From Bacteroidota bacterium (GTDB taxonomy: Bacteria > Bacteroidota > Bacteroidia > AKYH767-A > OLB10), in the NCBI GenBank assembly GCA_016714535.1, contig JADKDR010000007.1:62001-126000 (forward strand): DNA of 64,000 nucleotides, given 5' to 3'. The first letter of the stretch is position 1. The number at the start of each line of letters is the position of its first letter. This document shows positions 47,097 to 55,873 of this stretch, in pieces. Below the pieces are notes generated by a model. That model did no database searches, was not told where the DNA came from, and saw only the letters and a list, made by a program, of their open reading frames with translations. A program made the position numbers and the translations under genes.

Positions 47097-47303
47097 ATGT
47101 CGAAAAAAGCAAAACCGCTAAAGCCTGCAGGCAAAGCTGACGACTTGCGGAAACCATCGAAAATGCAACCGCTGAAAAAGAGTACCAAAAACAAACTTGA
47201 TGATCAGTTTGACAATGAAGATGAGTTTAGTGAAAACTTAATGGACGAGGATGGAATGAACTTTGAATCCAACTTTGATGACGATGATGACGATGATTAT
47301 TAG
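47097..47303 (+). CDS. Small bipartite basic/acidic protein
   Basis: 68 residues with a Lys-rich first half (MSKKAKPLKPAGK..., about 1-34) and a strongly acidic second half that ends in a run of seven Asp and Tyr. There is no signal peptide or membrane segment, and it is probably disordered. Such charge-split small proteins are common in Bacteroidota but functionally unknown. It has a reasonable AT-rich leader and a natural ATG, and nothing else in the same direction follows it. Confidence 0.55.
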   Translation: MSKKAKPLKPAGKADDLRKPSKMQPLKKSTKNKLDDQFDNEDEFSENLMDEDGMNFESNFDDDDDDDY

Positions 47304-47310
47304 AACAGCA

Positions 47311-48120
47311 TCAATCGATTGTTTTCCGACAAATCATTTTTAAAAACCAGCCATTTTTTTCTTTGTTATAAAACAAAGGTGTTATTGCATCAGCAATTTT
47401 AAGCAGGGGGTGATGCCTTTGCATGGTATCGTACCATGTAAATGGAGATGTGATACTTAATACTTCTGCCTTATAAGGTTTCATCATAGCAGCAATGCTC
47501 TTATGTGTGTAAGCCTTCGTACCAATACTTTCCATATGGTTCCATAATACCCATGCTTTCGATTTCCAAGGTTTTAGTTTTAACAGTGCATGCTTAAGCC
47601 AGAAGAAGCGCGTAAGCACTGAATCGTAATGATAAACCATAAAACGGATTTCACCACCTGGCTTGCACACCCGCACAAGCTCGCTATATGCCTTTTCGGT
47701 ATCGGGCGAATGATGAATTACTCCCCAACTGTAAACAAGGTCAAACGAATTGTCAGGATAAGGAATGCTTTCGGCATCGGCTACTTTAAACTCAACCGCA
47801 CTTAAATTATATAAATGAAGGCGATGTTGTACATGTGCAATACCCTCTTCGGTTAAGTCAATACCATAAGCCAGTGCTCCATTGCGACACCATTGCAAAA
47901 AGTCGGTACCGGCACCCAAGCCAACTTCGAGTACTTTTTTGCCCTTCCACTTATCAAATTGTGCAAACTCCCTTATCTCAGGTTCTTTACTGTAACGGTA
48001 GGCTTCTATTTCTTCGTAATACGCCTTTGTATACTTTTCACTATGCGCAGCAAAAGTTCCACACGATGCCTCGTTCCAAAAGTCGTGAACTTCCTGCTTT
48101 AATGTTTCCTTATTTTCCAT
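47311..48120 (-). CDS. Class I SAM-dependent methyltransferase
   Basis: About 269 residues. SAM motif I is KKVLEVGLGAGTDFLQWC (about 61-78), motif II contains AYGIDLTEEGIAHVQ, and the post-I acidic residue and the late motif FDLVYSWGVIHHSPDTEKAYSELVRVCKPGGEIRFMVYHYDS are those of the ubiE/BioC-like methyltransferase-11 family. The start is placed at ATG 48120 (MENKETLKQEVHDFWNEAS); seven codons upstream are also open. The substrate is unknown. Gene ends eight bases before the acidic small protein's stop, convergent. Confidence 0.85.
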   Translation of the reverse strand: MENKETLKQEVHDFWNEASCGTFAAHSEKYTKAYYEEIEAYRYSKEPEIREFAQFDKWKGKKVLEVGLGAGTDFLQWCRNGALAYGIDLTEEGIAHVQHRLHLYNLSAVEFKVADAESIPYPDNSFDLVYSWGVIHHSPDTEKAYSELVRVCKPGGEIRFMVYHYDSVLTRFFWLKHALLKLKPWKSKAWVLWNHMESIGTKAYTHKSIAAMMKPYKAEVLSITSPFTWYDTMQRHHPLLKIADAITPLFYNKEKNGWFLKMICRKTID

Positions 48121-48193
48121 GCTAAATTTACAGGGAAGCAATAGTATGAATTTGATTTGAATATTTGCTTCACACTTTTATTATTCGCTTTCT

Positions 48194-49804
48194 TTGCTTG
48201 CTAAAACATCGAAATTGAAACTAAACGCTGCTATTGATATAACATCCTTGCCCATTATTCCGGCTTTAACACGAGATTATCTCGCAGGCAAAAAAACGTT
48301 GCAACCTTTATACAGTAGCGAACCTACCATGGCATCAATAACCAAACTTATTGATGCTAAAAAAAACTTTCCATTTAGAGAAACCTTGGTTACCGCACTT
48401 ACCAGGCAGTATGCACACGTAGATCAATATGAATGCAAACAAACCTTGGATAATATTAAGCTGCTTGCAACATCATCTGCCTTTACAATTACCTGCGGAC
48501 ATCAACTGAATATATTAACCGGTCCGTTATATTTTATTTATAAAATATGTAGTACCATAAGCACTTGCCACATGTTGAAGCTTGCATATCCTGACTATGA
48601 TTTTATCCCCGTGTACTGGATGGCAAGCGAAGATCATGATATTGCAGAAATAAACCACTTGCATATAAAAGACAAAGCATATGCTTGGAACACAGCATGG
48701 ACAGGAGCTGCAGGCCTTGCAAGTATAGAAGGCATTAGTAAAATAATTGATGAAATAAAAATCGACTTTCCCGAGATTGGAAAGAATGAAACCTGGAATA
48801 GCGTTATAACCGAGGCTTATTCCAATACAATAAATCTATCTCAAGCCACTCATAAATTGGTGCATGCATTATTTGGAAAATATGGTTTGGTGATTGTTGA
48901 TGGAATGGATGCGGCACTTAAAAGAAATTTTATTCCGGTTTTTAAAAAAGAAATTAGCACTAATTTTTCGCACCATGCAGTAATAAAAACGAATAATGCA
49001 TTAAGCGACTACGCACTGCAAGTTACTCCACGCGAATTAAATTTGTTTTACCTCGGTCAAAATTCACGAGAGCGAATAATATCAGAAGGCGGAAATTTTA
49101 AATTACTAAATTCGAACAAACAATTTACCAATAATGAATTGCTTGACGAGCTAGAAAAAAACCCTGAAAGATTTAGTCCCAATGTGGTCTTGCGACCTTT
49201 GTACCAGGAATATGTTTTGCCCAACCTGGCTTATATAGGTGGTCCGGGCGAAGTTGCTTATTGGCTACAATTAAAAGCAGTGTTTGATGAAACCCAAACT
49301 CCCTTCCCCATGCTATTACTGCGCGATAGCTTCCTATTGCTAAATCAAAAATTATTGCAAACAGTAAGTAACGAAGCTATTGAAATGGCTGACTTGATGC
49401 AACATGCCGATGTGGCCATTAATAAATGGGTTGATAAACATCAGGAACAAAATGCGAACATGGAAGAAGAGCGCAAAAGCATATCTAAAATTTTTGAAGA
49501 AATTAAAATAAAGGCCGTTGGTTTAGACAAAACACTAGAGCAATCAGTAAATGGAGAATTGCAAAAGACACTTAAATCGATTGATGCGATTGAAGATAAA
49601 ATGCGAAGAGCATTAAAACGACAACATGAAACAAGCATCAGTAAAATTCGAAAAATGCATGAAACCATTTTTCCTGCGAATACCTTGCAGGAGCGGCACG
49701 AAAATTTTTCATGGCATTATGCCATGAACAGTGAGTCTTTTATTGATGCATTGATAAAGGCTTGCAATCCATTTGAAATGAAGTTGAAAATAATGGAGTA
49801 CTAA
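48194..49804 (+). CDS. bshC: Bacillithiol biosynthesis cysteine-adding enzyme BshC
   Basis: 536 residues, the usual length. BshC adds cysteine to GlcN-malate to finish bacillithiol, the low-molecular-weight thiol of many Firmicutes and Bacteroidota. The signature ITCGHQLNILTGPLYFIYKICST (about 97-119) and YDFIPVYWMASEDHDIAEINHLHI (about 136-159) are plain, as is the coiled-coil arm (about 415-480). No ATG lies in frame nearby: the first start is TTG 48194 (another is TTG near 48211), so a TTG initiation or an upstream sequence error must be considered. Its last four bases overlap the GH16 gene on the other strand. Confidence 0.9.
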   Translation: MLAKTSKLKLNAAIDITSLPIIPALTRDYLAGKKTLQPLYSSEPTMASITKLIDAKKNFPFRETLVTALTRQYAHVDQYECKQTLDNIKLLATSSAFTITCGHQLNILTGPLYFIYKICSTISTCHMLKLAYPDYDFIPVYWMASEDHDIAEINHLHIKDKAYAWNTAWTGAAGLASIEGISKIIDEIKIDFPEIGKNETWNSVITEAYSNTINLSQATHKLVHALFGKYGLVIVDGMDAALKRNFIPVFKKEISTNFSHHAVIKTNNALSDYALQVTPRELNLFYLGQNSRERIISEGGNFKLLNSNKQFTNNELLDELEKNPERFSPNVVLRPLYQEYVLPNLAYIGGPGEVAYWLQLKAVFDETQTPFPMLLLRDSFLLLNQKLLQTVSNEAIEMADLMQHADVAINKWVDKHQEQNANMEEERKSISKIFEEIKIKAVGLDKTLEQSVNGELQKTLKSIDAIEDKMRRALKRQHETSISKIRKMHETIFPANTLQERHENFSWHYAMNSESFIDALIKACNPFEMKLKIMEY

Positions 49805-51006
49805 AATTTCTTTACATAATTATTGCCCTTGTAAATTACTTTCACCTCTACTCCTTCTTTAGAAGCAAGTTCTATGATATTATCTCCATTGGCAGAAAGT
49901 TGTAATTGCTTTATCACTTTGTTTCCAGATATGAATTGTAAAATAACACTATCGCCTTTTGTAAGGCCGTTGGTATTCACAATCCACTTTCCAATGCCCA
50001 ATGGTAATATGGAAATAAAAACATCCTCATAAATTTCCCCTTTTACTTTGCGCTTGAATTTGATTTTGCCCTTGGGAACAAGATTATAATTGACTCTGGG
50101 CAATGAACTAAAATCAAGCTTTTCGAAAGCAGTAGAAGGTAAAACAGAATCAACACTCCAGGCACGTATGTAATCTACTTCCAATTTACAAGGAAAGATC
50201 GTAGAGGCATCGGGTCCCGGATTAAACGGGCCATCGTCAGAGGCTAAACCCAATCCTACAATTATGTCTTGTGGTGCTAATATGGATCCGCGGTATATGC
50301 CAAGTAAATTTCCGTTTAAATAAAAACGCACACCGTCCTTGTTCCACCATCCGCTTACAAGATGGTATTGATCTGCAATACTTCCATTTACATCAACCCA
50401 ATGCCCAAATCGCTTTCTATAGCCAAGGGCGCCTTGTATGTAATTGCGGCAACCAGTGGGGCAATGCACATCTATGTGCATTTGCTTGTTGCGTTCGCCT
50501 TTGTATTCTACAAAATCAATTTCATTTCCTTCTTTTCCATAGAGCCAAAATGCTGGCCACATGCCGCGCTTGAACTCCAATTTTATTTTGCACTCAAAGT
50601 ATCCATGTGCATAGGGCTTTCGTGACCATATCATACCTGCCGTATAATCTGTAGTTATTTCACCATACTGATTCGGAAAATTTTTATTCTTAGTAAATAA
50701 GACCGTGTCGTATAAATAAGACTCAAGCACATATTTTCTTTTTTCAGGTTTAGTAATTAAAGTTAGCACACCATTGCCTACGATAACATTTTCAGAAGCG
50801 TAAAAACTTCGCTCTCGCACCGTAACACGGGAATATGGTAGGCGGTCTATCCATGCCGAGGTATCAAGTCTATTCGTATTGAATTCATCTCCGCCAATAT
50901 AATTAAGGCAAGTGATGTCCTTGTCATTTAACCTGAACATATATTGTCCGCTTGCCCAAGGAGCATAAATGCAAAACGAAAACAAAAAAAGGAATTTTCG
51001 AATCAT
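49801..51006 (-). CDS. GH16-type secreted glycosidase (laminarinase-like)
   Basis: 401 residues: signal peptide (about 1-20), then a GH16 jelly roll. The catalytic signature GNEIDFVE gives Glu162, Asp164 and Glu167 of the E-x-D-x-x-E type. YGEITTDYTAGMIWSRKPYAHGYFECKIKLEFKRGMWPAFWLYG (about 114-157) is the conserved approach to it, and LGLASDDGPFNPGPD follows. Residues about 300-401 form a small C-terminal domain. GH16 enzymes cut beta-1,3(4)-glucans and galactans, so laminarin or a wall glucan is plausible. Its start overlaps the HAD gene by four bases (ATGA), suggesting coupled translation. Confidence 0.88.
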   Translation of the reverse strand: MIRKFLFLFSFCIYAPWASGQYMFRLNDKDITCLNYIGGDEFNTNRLDTSAWIDRLPYSRVTVRERSFYASENVIVGNGVLTLITKPEKRKYVLESYLYDTVLFTKNKNFPNQYGEITTDYTAGMIWSRKPYAHGYFECKIKLEFKRGMWPAFWLYGKEGNEIDFVEYKGERNKQMHIDVHCPTGCRNYIQGALGYRKRFGHWVDVNGSIADQYHLVSGWWNKDGVRFYLNGNLLGIYRGSILAPQDIIVGLGLASDDGPFNPGPDASTIFPCKLEVDYIRAWSVDSVLPSTAFEKLDFSSLPRVNYNLVPKGKIKFKRKVKGEIYEDVFISILPLGIGKWIVNTNGLTKGDSVILQFISGNKVIKQLQLSANGDNIIELASKEGVEVKVIYKGNNYVKKF

Positions 51007-51671
51007 AATTTTCCACTTATAAAATCATGCCACACTTCAGTTAACGATGGGTATATACCTTTTGCAAGCAACATGGCCGGATGATTGGCAAGGTGAGGTT
51101 CGGGCACAGCAACCACCTGCATGCGAGCAGCCTTTGCTGCAATAATGCCATTACCTGAATCTTCAATCACAAGACATTCGCCTGGGGTGCAATTTAATTT
51201 TTTGGCTGTGGAAATAAATACTGCCGGATGCGGCTTGCCATAATCCTCGTGTTCTGCACTATGTATGATGTTGAAAAAAGAGTTAAGTTTCAGTGTAGTT
51301 ATTACTGCTTCAACAATGCGCATACTACTGCTTGTGGCAATCGCTAGTTTATAATTTTGTTGCTGCAGGTAATACAACAACTCCATGGTACCCTTCATAG
51401 ATTTGCCTTGCAATTCTATTAATTGTATAAGCTGATCAATAATTTTTTCTGCTACCTCATCGGGTGAATAATGTGGCCATGGATGCATATCATACCAATG
51501 CTGAGTTACTTCATCTATACGGAGGCCAGTAGTCATTATGCATTTATCATCATCAAAGGGCAGGCCCACTGAATTGAAAATTTCAATCATTGCCTTACGC
51601 CAAAGCGGTTCGGAGTCAATGAGTACTCCATCCATATCAAATATGATGGCCTTATATTTTTCTCTTAGCAT
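51003..51671 (-). CDS. HAD hydrolase, beta-phosphoglucomutase-like
   Basis: 222 residues. Motif I is IIFDMDGVLIDSEPLWRKAM (DxDGxL, about 9-28), the cap helix follows, motif II is LAIATSS, Lys of motif III sits in EDYGKPHPAVFI, and motif IV is CLVIEDSGNGIIAAKAARMQVVAVP. The full set of motifs and a C1-type cap place it with beta-phosphoglucomutase / sugar-phosphate phosphatases. It comes first in the two-gene minus-strand operon with GH16, consistent with metabolism of the released sugar, although this link is only by position. Confidence 0.86.
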   Translation of the reverse strand: MLREKYKAIIFDMDGVLIDSEPLWRKAMIEIFNSVGLPFDDDKCIMTTGLRIDEVTQHWYDMHPWPHYSPDEVAEKIIDQLIQLIELQGKSMKGTMELLYYLQQQNYKLAIATSSSMRIVEAVITTLKLNSFFNIIHSAEHEDYGKPHPAVFISTAKKLNCTPGECLVIEDSGNGIIAAKAARMQVVAVPEPHLANHPAMLLAKGIYPSLTEVWHDFISGKL

Positions 51672-51763
51672 CTAAATACGAAGTCCTGATAAACTTGGAA
51701 TCTGTTAAATAATATTGGCATTTTAAATTTTCAAAAAAGGCAATTAATAGTATGATACATTAT

Positions 51764-53290
51764 TTATTCCCACTCAATTGTTGCAGGTGGTTTGCTGCTA
51801 ATATCATACACTACACGGTTAATACCTTTTACTTTATTGATTATCTCGTTAGAAACACTCGCAAGAAAATGATATGGAAGATGCGCCCAGTCTGCAGTCA
51901 TACCATCAATTGAAGTTACAGCGCGCAGCGCCACACAGTTTTCGTAGGTGCGTTCATCACCCATTACACCAACACTTTGAACAGGCAGCAACATAACACC
52001 TGCCTGCCATACCTCATGATATAAACTATGCTTGTGCAATGCACTTATAAATATTTCATCTGCTTCCTGAAGCATCTTTACTTTATCTTGGGTAATGTCA
52101 CCTATGATACGAATGCCCAGCCCAGGTCCCGGAAATGGGTGTCGCTGTAGCAATGTATCAGGCATTTGAAGGCTCTTTCCGGTTTCGCGTACTTCATCTT
52201 TAAACAACATGCGCAGTGGTTCTACAATTTTTAGTTTCATACGCTCGGGTAAGCCTCCCACATTGTGGTGCGATTTTATGGTGGCCGAAGGTCCCTTTAC
52301 ATTTACACTTTCGATAACATCGGGATAGATGGTGCCTTGCGCCAGCCATTTTACATCTTCAATTTTATGCGCCTCGCGGTCAAAAATTTCGATAAACGTA
52401 CGTCCGATTATTTTTCGTTTTTGCTCTGGGTCGGTAACACCTTTTAATGCATCGTAAAACTCCTGCGCTGCATTTACCCCAATCAGATTTAATTCGTAAT
52501 GCTCAAAAGTTGTTAATACCTGCGCAAACTCACCTTTTCGCAACAGACCATTGTCAACAAAAATGCAAAAGAGGTTTTTACCAATGGCCTTACTTAGCAA
52601 CATGGCTGCAACGCTGCTATCCACTCCTCCGGACAGGCCTAAAATTACTTTATCGCTTCCAAGTTTCTGCTTAAGATTTAGCACCGTTTCATCGATAAAT
52701 GAACCCGGGGTCCAATCGCCTGTGCATCCACAAATGTTGTAAATAAAATTGCTGACGATAATCTTGCCTTCGGTGCTATGAACAACTTCAGGATGAAACT
52801 GAAGACCGTAGGTCTTCTCGCCTGCAATATGATAAGCCGCGCAGGCCACATCATTGGTAGATGCAATTATTTCGAAGCCTGCAGGTTCTTGCAAGATGGT
52901 ATCGGCATGCGACATCCATACTTGCGAGTTGGGTGTTAATCCATCTAATAACAGTGAGGATATACGTTGGTTAATAGTAGCTCTGCCATACTCACGTATT
53001 GCGGCTGGCGCTACCTTACCACCTCCCTGATGGGCAATCAACTGAGCACCATAACATACACCTAGCAAGGGCAACTTACCACGAAACATGGCCGTATCTA
53101 TATTTGGGGCATCCGGTTGATTAACACCTGAAGGACTCCCTGAGAGTATAATACCACTATATAACTGCCACTGAGCAGGAATGTGGTTGTAAGGAACTAT
53201 CTCACAATACACTTGAAGTTCGCGTACTCTTCGTGCTATCAATTGTGTGTACTGTGAACCAAAATCGATAATTAATATTGACTGATGCAT
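51764..53290 (-). CDS. guaA: GMP synthase (glutamine-hydrolysing)
   Basis: 508 residues, two enzymes in one chain. The N-terminal class I glutaminase has Cys79 (GVCYGAQ) and the His166/Glu168 pair (LQFHPEVVHS). The ATP pyrophosphatase domain begins with the P-loop LSGGVDSSVAA (219-229). The C-terminal dimerisation domain holds RHPFPGPGLGIRIIGD and ends in SKPPATIEWE. The enzyme makes GMP from XMP, ATP and glutamine. There is no XMP- or guanine-riboswitch-like structure visible before it, and nothing on the minus strand follows closely. Confidence 0.97.
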   Translation of the reverse strand: MHQSILIIDFGSQYTQLIARRVRELQVYCEIVPYNHIPAQWQLYSGIILSGSPSGVNQPDAPNIDTAMFRGKLPLLGVCYGAQLIAHQGGGKVAPAAIREYGRATINQRISSLLLDGLTPNSQVWMSHADTILQEPAGFEIIASTNDVACAAYHIAGEKTYGLQFHPEVVHSTEGKIIVSNFIYNICGCTGDWTPGSFIDETVLNLKQKLGSDKVILGLSGGVDSSVAAMLLSKAIGKNLFCIFVDNGLLRKGEFAQVLTTFEHYELNLIGVNAAQEFYDALKGVTDPEQKRKIIGRTFIEIFDREAHKIEDVKWLAQGTIYPDVIESVNVKGPSATIKSHHNVGGLPERMKLKIVEPLRMLFKDEVRETGKSLQMPDTLLQRHPFPGPGLGIRIIGDITQDKVKMLQEADEIFISALHKHSLYHEVWQAGVMLLPVQSVGVMGDERTYENCVALRAVTSIDGMTADWAHLPYHFLASVSNEIINKVKGINRVVYDISSKPPATIEWE

Positions 53291-53653
53291 AGGGCGAAGG
53301 AAATAATTAATTTAAGAATATTGAAGGTAAGGTTACATCATTGAGTTAAATGAAATGAAAACATGCCTTATGAATTAAAAAACACTCAATTTATGAGGTC
53401 AAAATTAAAATCTTAAACAGGTTGTTAATGGAAAGTGATTATTTGACATCAAACCGGAAAAATTATTCTTAGGAAGATTAATCACTGAAAAAATGTTAAT
53501 TATTTGAAAATCAACACATTATTAAATTATGTAGAATTAGTACCTACTTGCGCCATCATCATTCTTGCTCAAAAAATAATAGTAAAACAGCATTTTTTTT
53601 TTGTGCTATTAATCTAAACTGTATTTTTAGCGGAAATTTTTGCGGTTCACCCT
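53291..53653. other. Intergenic region between guaA and a GNAT gene
   Basis: About 360 AT-rich bases between two divergent genes. I see only the candidate promoter at 53602-53630 and no RNA gene or repeat. Confidence 0.5.
53602..53630 (+). promoter_or_regulatory. Candidate promoter of the GNAT gene
   Basis: TTG (53602-53604), 18 bases, TATTTTTA (53623-53630), one mismatch to TAnnTTTG. The predicted start of transcription is about 16 bases before the ATG. Confidence 0.45.
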
Positions 53654-54109
53654 ATGCTGCCATTATCAGAAAAATATAAAGTTATCGAGCCTCTAACCGA
53701 AGAGGAGTTTGACGAATACTATATTCTTCGTTGGAGTATTTTACGCAAACCCTGGAATCAACCTGTTGGCAGCGAAATTGATTTTAATGAGTCAACCTCA
53801 CGGCATGGTCTTATTTTAAATTCAAACAAAAAGGCGATTGCAGTGTGTCGCATAGAAATGCGTGACATAGTAACTGCGCAAATTCGTTACATGGCAGTGA
53901 GCGAAGAATGCCGTGGCCAAGGCCTCGGTCGCAAAATATTACACTACTTAGAAAATAAGGCCCGACATTTGGGTGCGCGTAGAATTTATCTTGATGCACG
54001 CGAAAATGCAGTTGAGTTTTATAGAAGTTGCGGATATCGCATCACCAAAAATTCGTATTTATTATTTGGAGAAATCCAACATTATGGAATGGAAAAAAGC
54101 ATTAGCTGA
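53654..54109 (+). CDS. GNAT family N-acetyltransferase
   Basis: 151 residues. The acetyl-CoA motif is QIRYMAVSEECRGQGLGRKILHYLE (about 76-100), with the R/Q-x-x-G-x-G/A loop as CRGQGLG, and the following strand reads IYLDARENAVEFYRSCGYRI (about 115-134), a textbook GNAT motif B. The substrate is unknown. Convergent with accA, eight bases apart. Confidence 0.9.
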   Translation: MLPLSEKYKVIEPLTEEEFDEYYILRWSILRKPWNQPVGSEIDFNESTSRHGLILNSNKKAIAVCRIEMRDIVTAQIRYMAVSEECRGQGLGRKILHYLENKARHLGARRIYLDARENAVEFYRSCGYRITKNSYLLFGEIQHYGMEKSIS

Positions 54110-54117
54110 TAGCTAAA

Positions 54118-55083
54118 TTATTCCCCATCCACAACCACTCCCATAGAGCAAAATTTATTGATTCGTTGTTGAACCCGTTGTTGAGCAGAAATACTGTCAA
54201 GTTCAGCTAATGTGTCGAGTATTTTAGCTTTAATAATCATAAACATTTCAGAGGGATTCGTATGAGCGCCACCGGTTGGCTCGCCAATTATACCGTCTAT
54301 CAATTTGTTGTGATACATATCGTCAGCAGTGAGTTTAAGAGCCTCAGCAGCCTTTTCTTTGTTATCCCAATTGCGCCATAAGATAGAAGAACATGACTCA
54401 GGCGAAATTACAGAATACCAAGTATTTTCGAGCATAAATACACGGTCGCCCACACCTATACCTAATGCACCACCCGAAGCCCCTTCACCTATTATTATGC
54501 AAATAACCGGAACATTTAAAATAGACATTTCATAAAGGTTGCGTGCAATGGCTTCTCCTTGACCGCGCTCCTCAGCCTCTAACCCAGGAAATGCACCAGG
54601 TGTATCAATAAAAGTAACAATAGGCTTATTAAACTTCTCGGCCAATTTCATTAGACGTAAGGCTTTACGATATCCTTCAGGATTAGGCATTCCAAAATTT
54701 CGAAACTGCCTTAGCTTGGTGTTATTACCCTTTTGTTGGCCTATAAACATGACTGTCCTTCCACTAAGTGAACCAAACCCGCCTATCATAGCTTTATCAT
54801 CCTTAACGGTGCGGTCACCAAAGTATTCAGTAAAGTTATTATCGGTTATTGCTTCTATGTATGACAAAGCATATGGTCTGTCAGGATGCCTTGATACTTG
54901 AACGCGTTGCCACGGAGTAAGGTGTTGGTAAATCTGTTTACGGGTGCTGTTTATTTTCTGTTCAAGTTCACGTATCAATTGACTTGTATCAACTTTCCCT
55001 TTATCCGAAATTTGCTTGGCCTTTTCCAATTGTTCTATCAACTCTCCAATAGGTTTCTCAAAGTCGAGTAAATTCTTGCTCAT
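54118..55083 (-). CDS. accA: Acetyl-CoA carboxylase carboxyltransferase alpha
   Basis: 321 residues, normal length. Motifs seen are LDFEKPIGELIEQLEKA at the start, RPYALSYIEAI and DRTVKDDKAMIGGFG in the first half, and the conserved PIVTFIDTPGAFPGLEAEERGQGEAIARNLYEMS (about 156-188) and IIGEGASGGALGIGVGDRVFMLENTWYSVISPE. The subunit transfers the carboxyl group from biotin to acetyl-CoA as the first step of fatty-acid synthesis, and works with AccD plus the biotin carboxylase of the same complex; a biotin carboxylase gene is elsewhere in this window (39.4 kb). A minus-strand -7-like box lies upstream (55113-55120). Confidence 0.96.
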   Translation of the reverse strand: MSKNLLDFEKPIGELIEQLEKAKQISDKGKVDTSQLIRELEQKINSTRKQIYQHLTPWQRVQVSRHPDRPYALSYIEAITDNNFTEYFGDRTVKDDKAMIGGFGSLSGRTVMFIGQQKGNNTKLRQFRNFGMPNPEGYRKALRLMKLAEKFNKPIVTFIDTPGAFPGLEAEERGQGEAIARNLYEMSILNVPVICIIIGEGASGGALGIGVGDRVFMLENTWYSVISPESCSSILWRNWDNKEKAAEALKLTADDMYHNKLIDGIIGEPTGGAHTNPSEMFMIIKAKILDTLAELDSISAQQRVQQRINKFCSMGVVVDGE

Positions 55084-55112
55084 ACTGTATAGTTATTTGA
55101 TTTGAGGGAAGG

Positions 55113-55120
55113 CAAAAGTA
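55113..55120 (-). promoter_or_regulatory. -7 box of the accA promoter
   Basis: CAAAAGTA on the plus strand reads TACTTTTG on the minus strand, 30 bases before the accA start codon. The -33 TTG was not found. Confidence 0.45.
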
Positions 55121-55168
55121 AAAAAATATAAACAGGAACTTTATTTACAGTAAAATTATGTGCAATAA

Positions 55169-55193
55169 AAAAGCTGCCACAATGTGACAGCTT
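55169..55193 (-). terminator. Intrinsic terminator of rpsT
   Basis: On the minus strand AAGCTGTCAC-ATT-GTGGCAGCTT (one mismatch) followed by TTTTATT. It lies 30 bases after the rpsT stop. Confidence 0.8.
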
Positions 55194-55222
55194 CATATAC
55201 TATATAATAAAGGTATTACTTT

Positions 55223-55475
55223 CTACTTCATTGCATTCACAAGCTTGGTAATACTGCTTTTAAGATTAGCAGCTTTGCTCTTGTGAATTACGTTTTTCTT
55301 GGCTAAACGGTCAGCATAGATGACAGTTCAGGCACCATCTTGGCAGCGGCTGATTTGTTCTTGCTTGTGCGTAACTCCTTTAGAGCATTACGCATGGTTT
55401 TTGCCTGATAACGATTACGCAATTTCTTTGTTTCACTGTTGCGAATCCTTTTACTGAACTCTTGTGATTTGCCAT
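55223..55475 (-). CDS. rpsT: 30S ribosomal protein S20, two frameshifts
   Basis: Read in parts, the minus strand encodes S20. It starts MANHKSSVK, then (after one missing A at the T4 of 55449-55452) RIRNSETKKLRNRYQAKTMRN..., KSAAAKMVPELSS, and after a second missing base near 55312-55330, ADRLAKKNVIHKSKAANLKSSITKLVNAMK. Adding the two bases makes 85 codons (84 residues), the standard S20 length. The IHKSKAANLKS segment is diagnostic. S20 binds 16S rRNA in the 30S body. Because the gene should be needed for normal growth, the breaks are most likely sequence errors. It lies between accA and tRNA-Glu, all on the minus strand. Confidence 0.88.
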
Positions 55476-55521
55476 TTTTCTAAACTTTTGAGGGAATAAT
55501 CCCTGGTTATTGTTTTTTTTG

Positions 55522-55593
55522 TAGTCCGTACGGGAATCGAACCCGTGTTTTATCCGTGAAAGGGATACGTCCTAACCCCTAGACGAACGGACC
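55522..55593 (-). tRNA. tRNA-Glu (anticodon TTC)
   Basis: On the minus strand: acceptor GGTCCGT with ACGGACT, D arm GTCT..GGAC, anticodon stem TATCC/GGATA with loop CTTTCAC carrying TTC, T arm ACGGG-TTCGATT-CCCGT. CCA is not encoded. An exact-consensus promoter lies 20 bases upstream. Confidence 0.95.
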
Positions 55594-55613
55594 CTTGAAT
55601 TTTTTTGAGGTCG

Positions 55614-55643
55614 CAAAAGTAAATTTAATTTGTACAACCGCAA
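55614..55643 (-). promoter_or_regulatory. Bacteroidota sigma-A promoter of tRNA-Glu
   Basis: Minus-strand reading: TTG (55641-55643), 19 bases, TACTTTTG (55621-55614). This is an exact match to the phylum consensus, with the tRNA starting about 20 bases after the -7 box. Confidence 0.85.
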
Positions 55644-55767
55644 CATAATAATCAGATTTATTTTTGCCCTTCTAATACCCCTTCTAAAATCATGCTCCAT
55701 CAGCCAGCCACAGCGCAAAACTCGTAAGGATAAAAATATGCACACCTTTGAAGTTAATTGTCAATAA
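55630..55767 (+). CDS. Possible small lipoprotein
   Basis: A 45-codon frame from TTG 55630 encodes a basic start, a hydrophobic helix and a lipobox-like LLKSC (residues about 15-19), then a Gln/Arg/Lys-rich tail. It would be a tiny lipoprotein. Against it, its start overlaps the tRNA-Glu promoter, it needs a TTG start, and no clear ribosome-binding site is visible. Reported as a weak possibility only. Confidence 0.25.
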   Translation: MYNRNIIIRFIFALLIPLLKSCSISQPQRKTRKDKNMHTFEVNCQ

Positions 55768-55831
55768 GTTATTTACCTAAAAAACTGCTTTTCTTTTCCA
55801 ATAAAAAAACCGGGTAGCTCAAACATTAGCC

Positions 55832-55839
55832 TACATTTG
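55832..55839 (+). promoter_or_regulatory. -7 box of the Rrf2 gene promoter
   Basis: TACATTTG matches TAnnTTTG, 35 bases before the start codon. The -33 position has no TTG. Confidence 0.45.
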
Positions 55840-55873
55840 CCCGTCATTCCTCATTCAAATTTTTTTATTTTTT

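Noticed and set aside
51764..53653. Riboswitch before guaA
   Set aside because: No purine-aptamer-like three-way junction with the usual conserved loops could be recognised in the 360-base leader.
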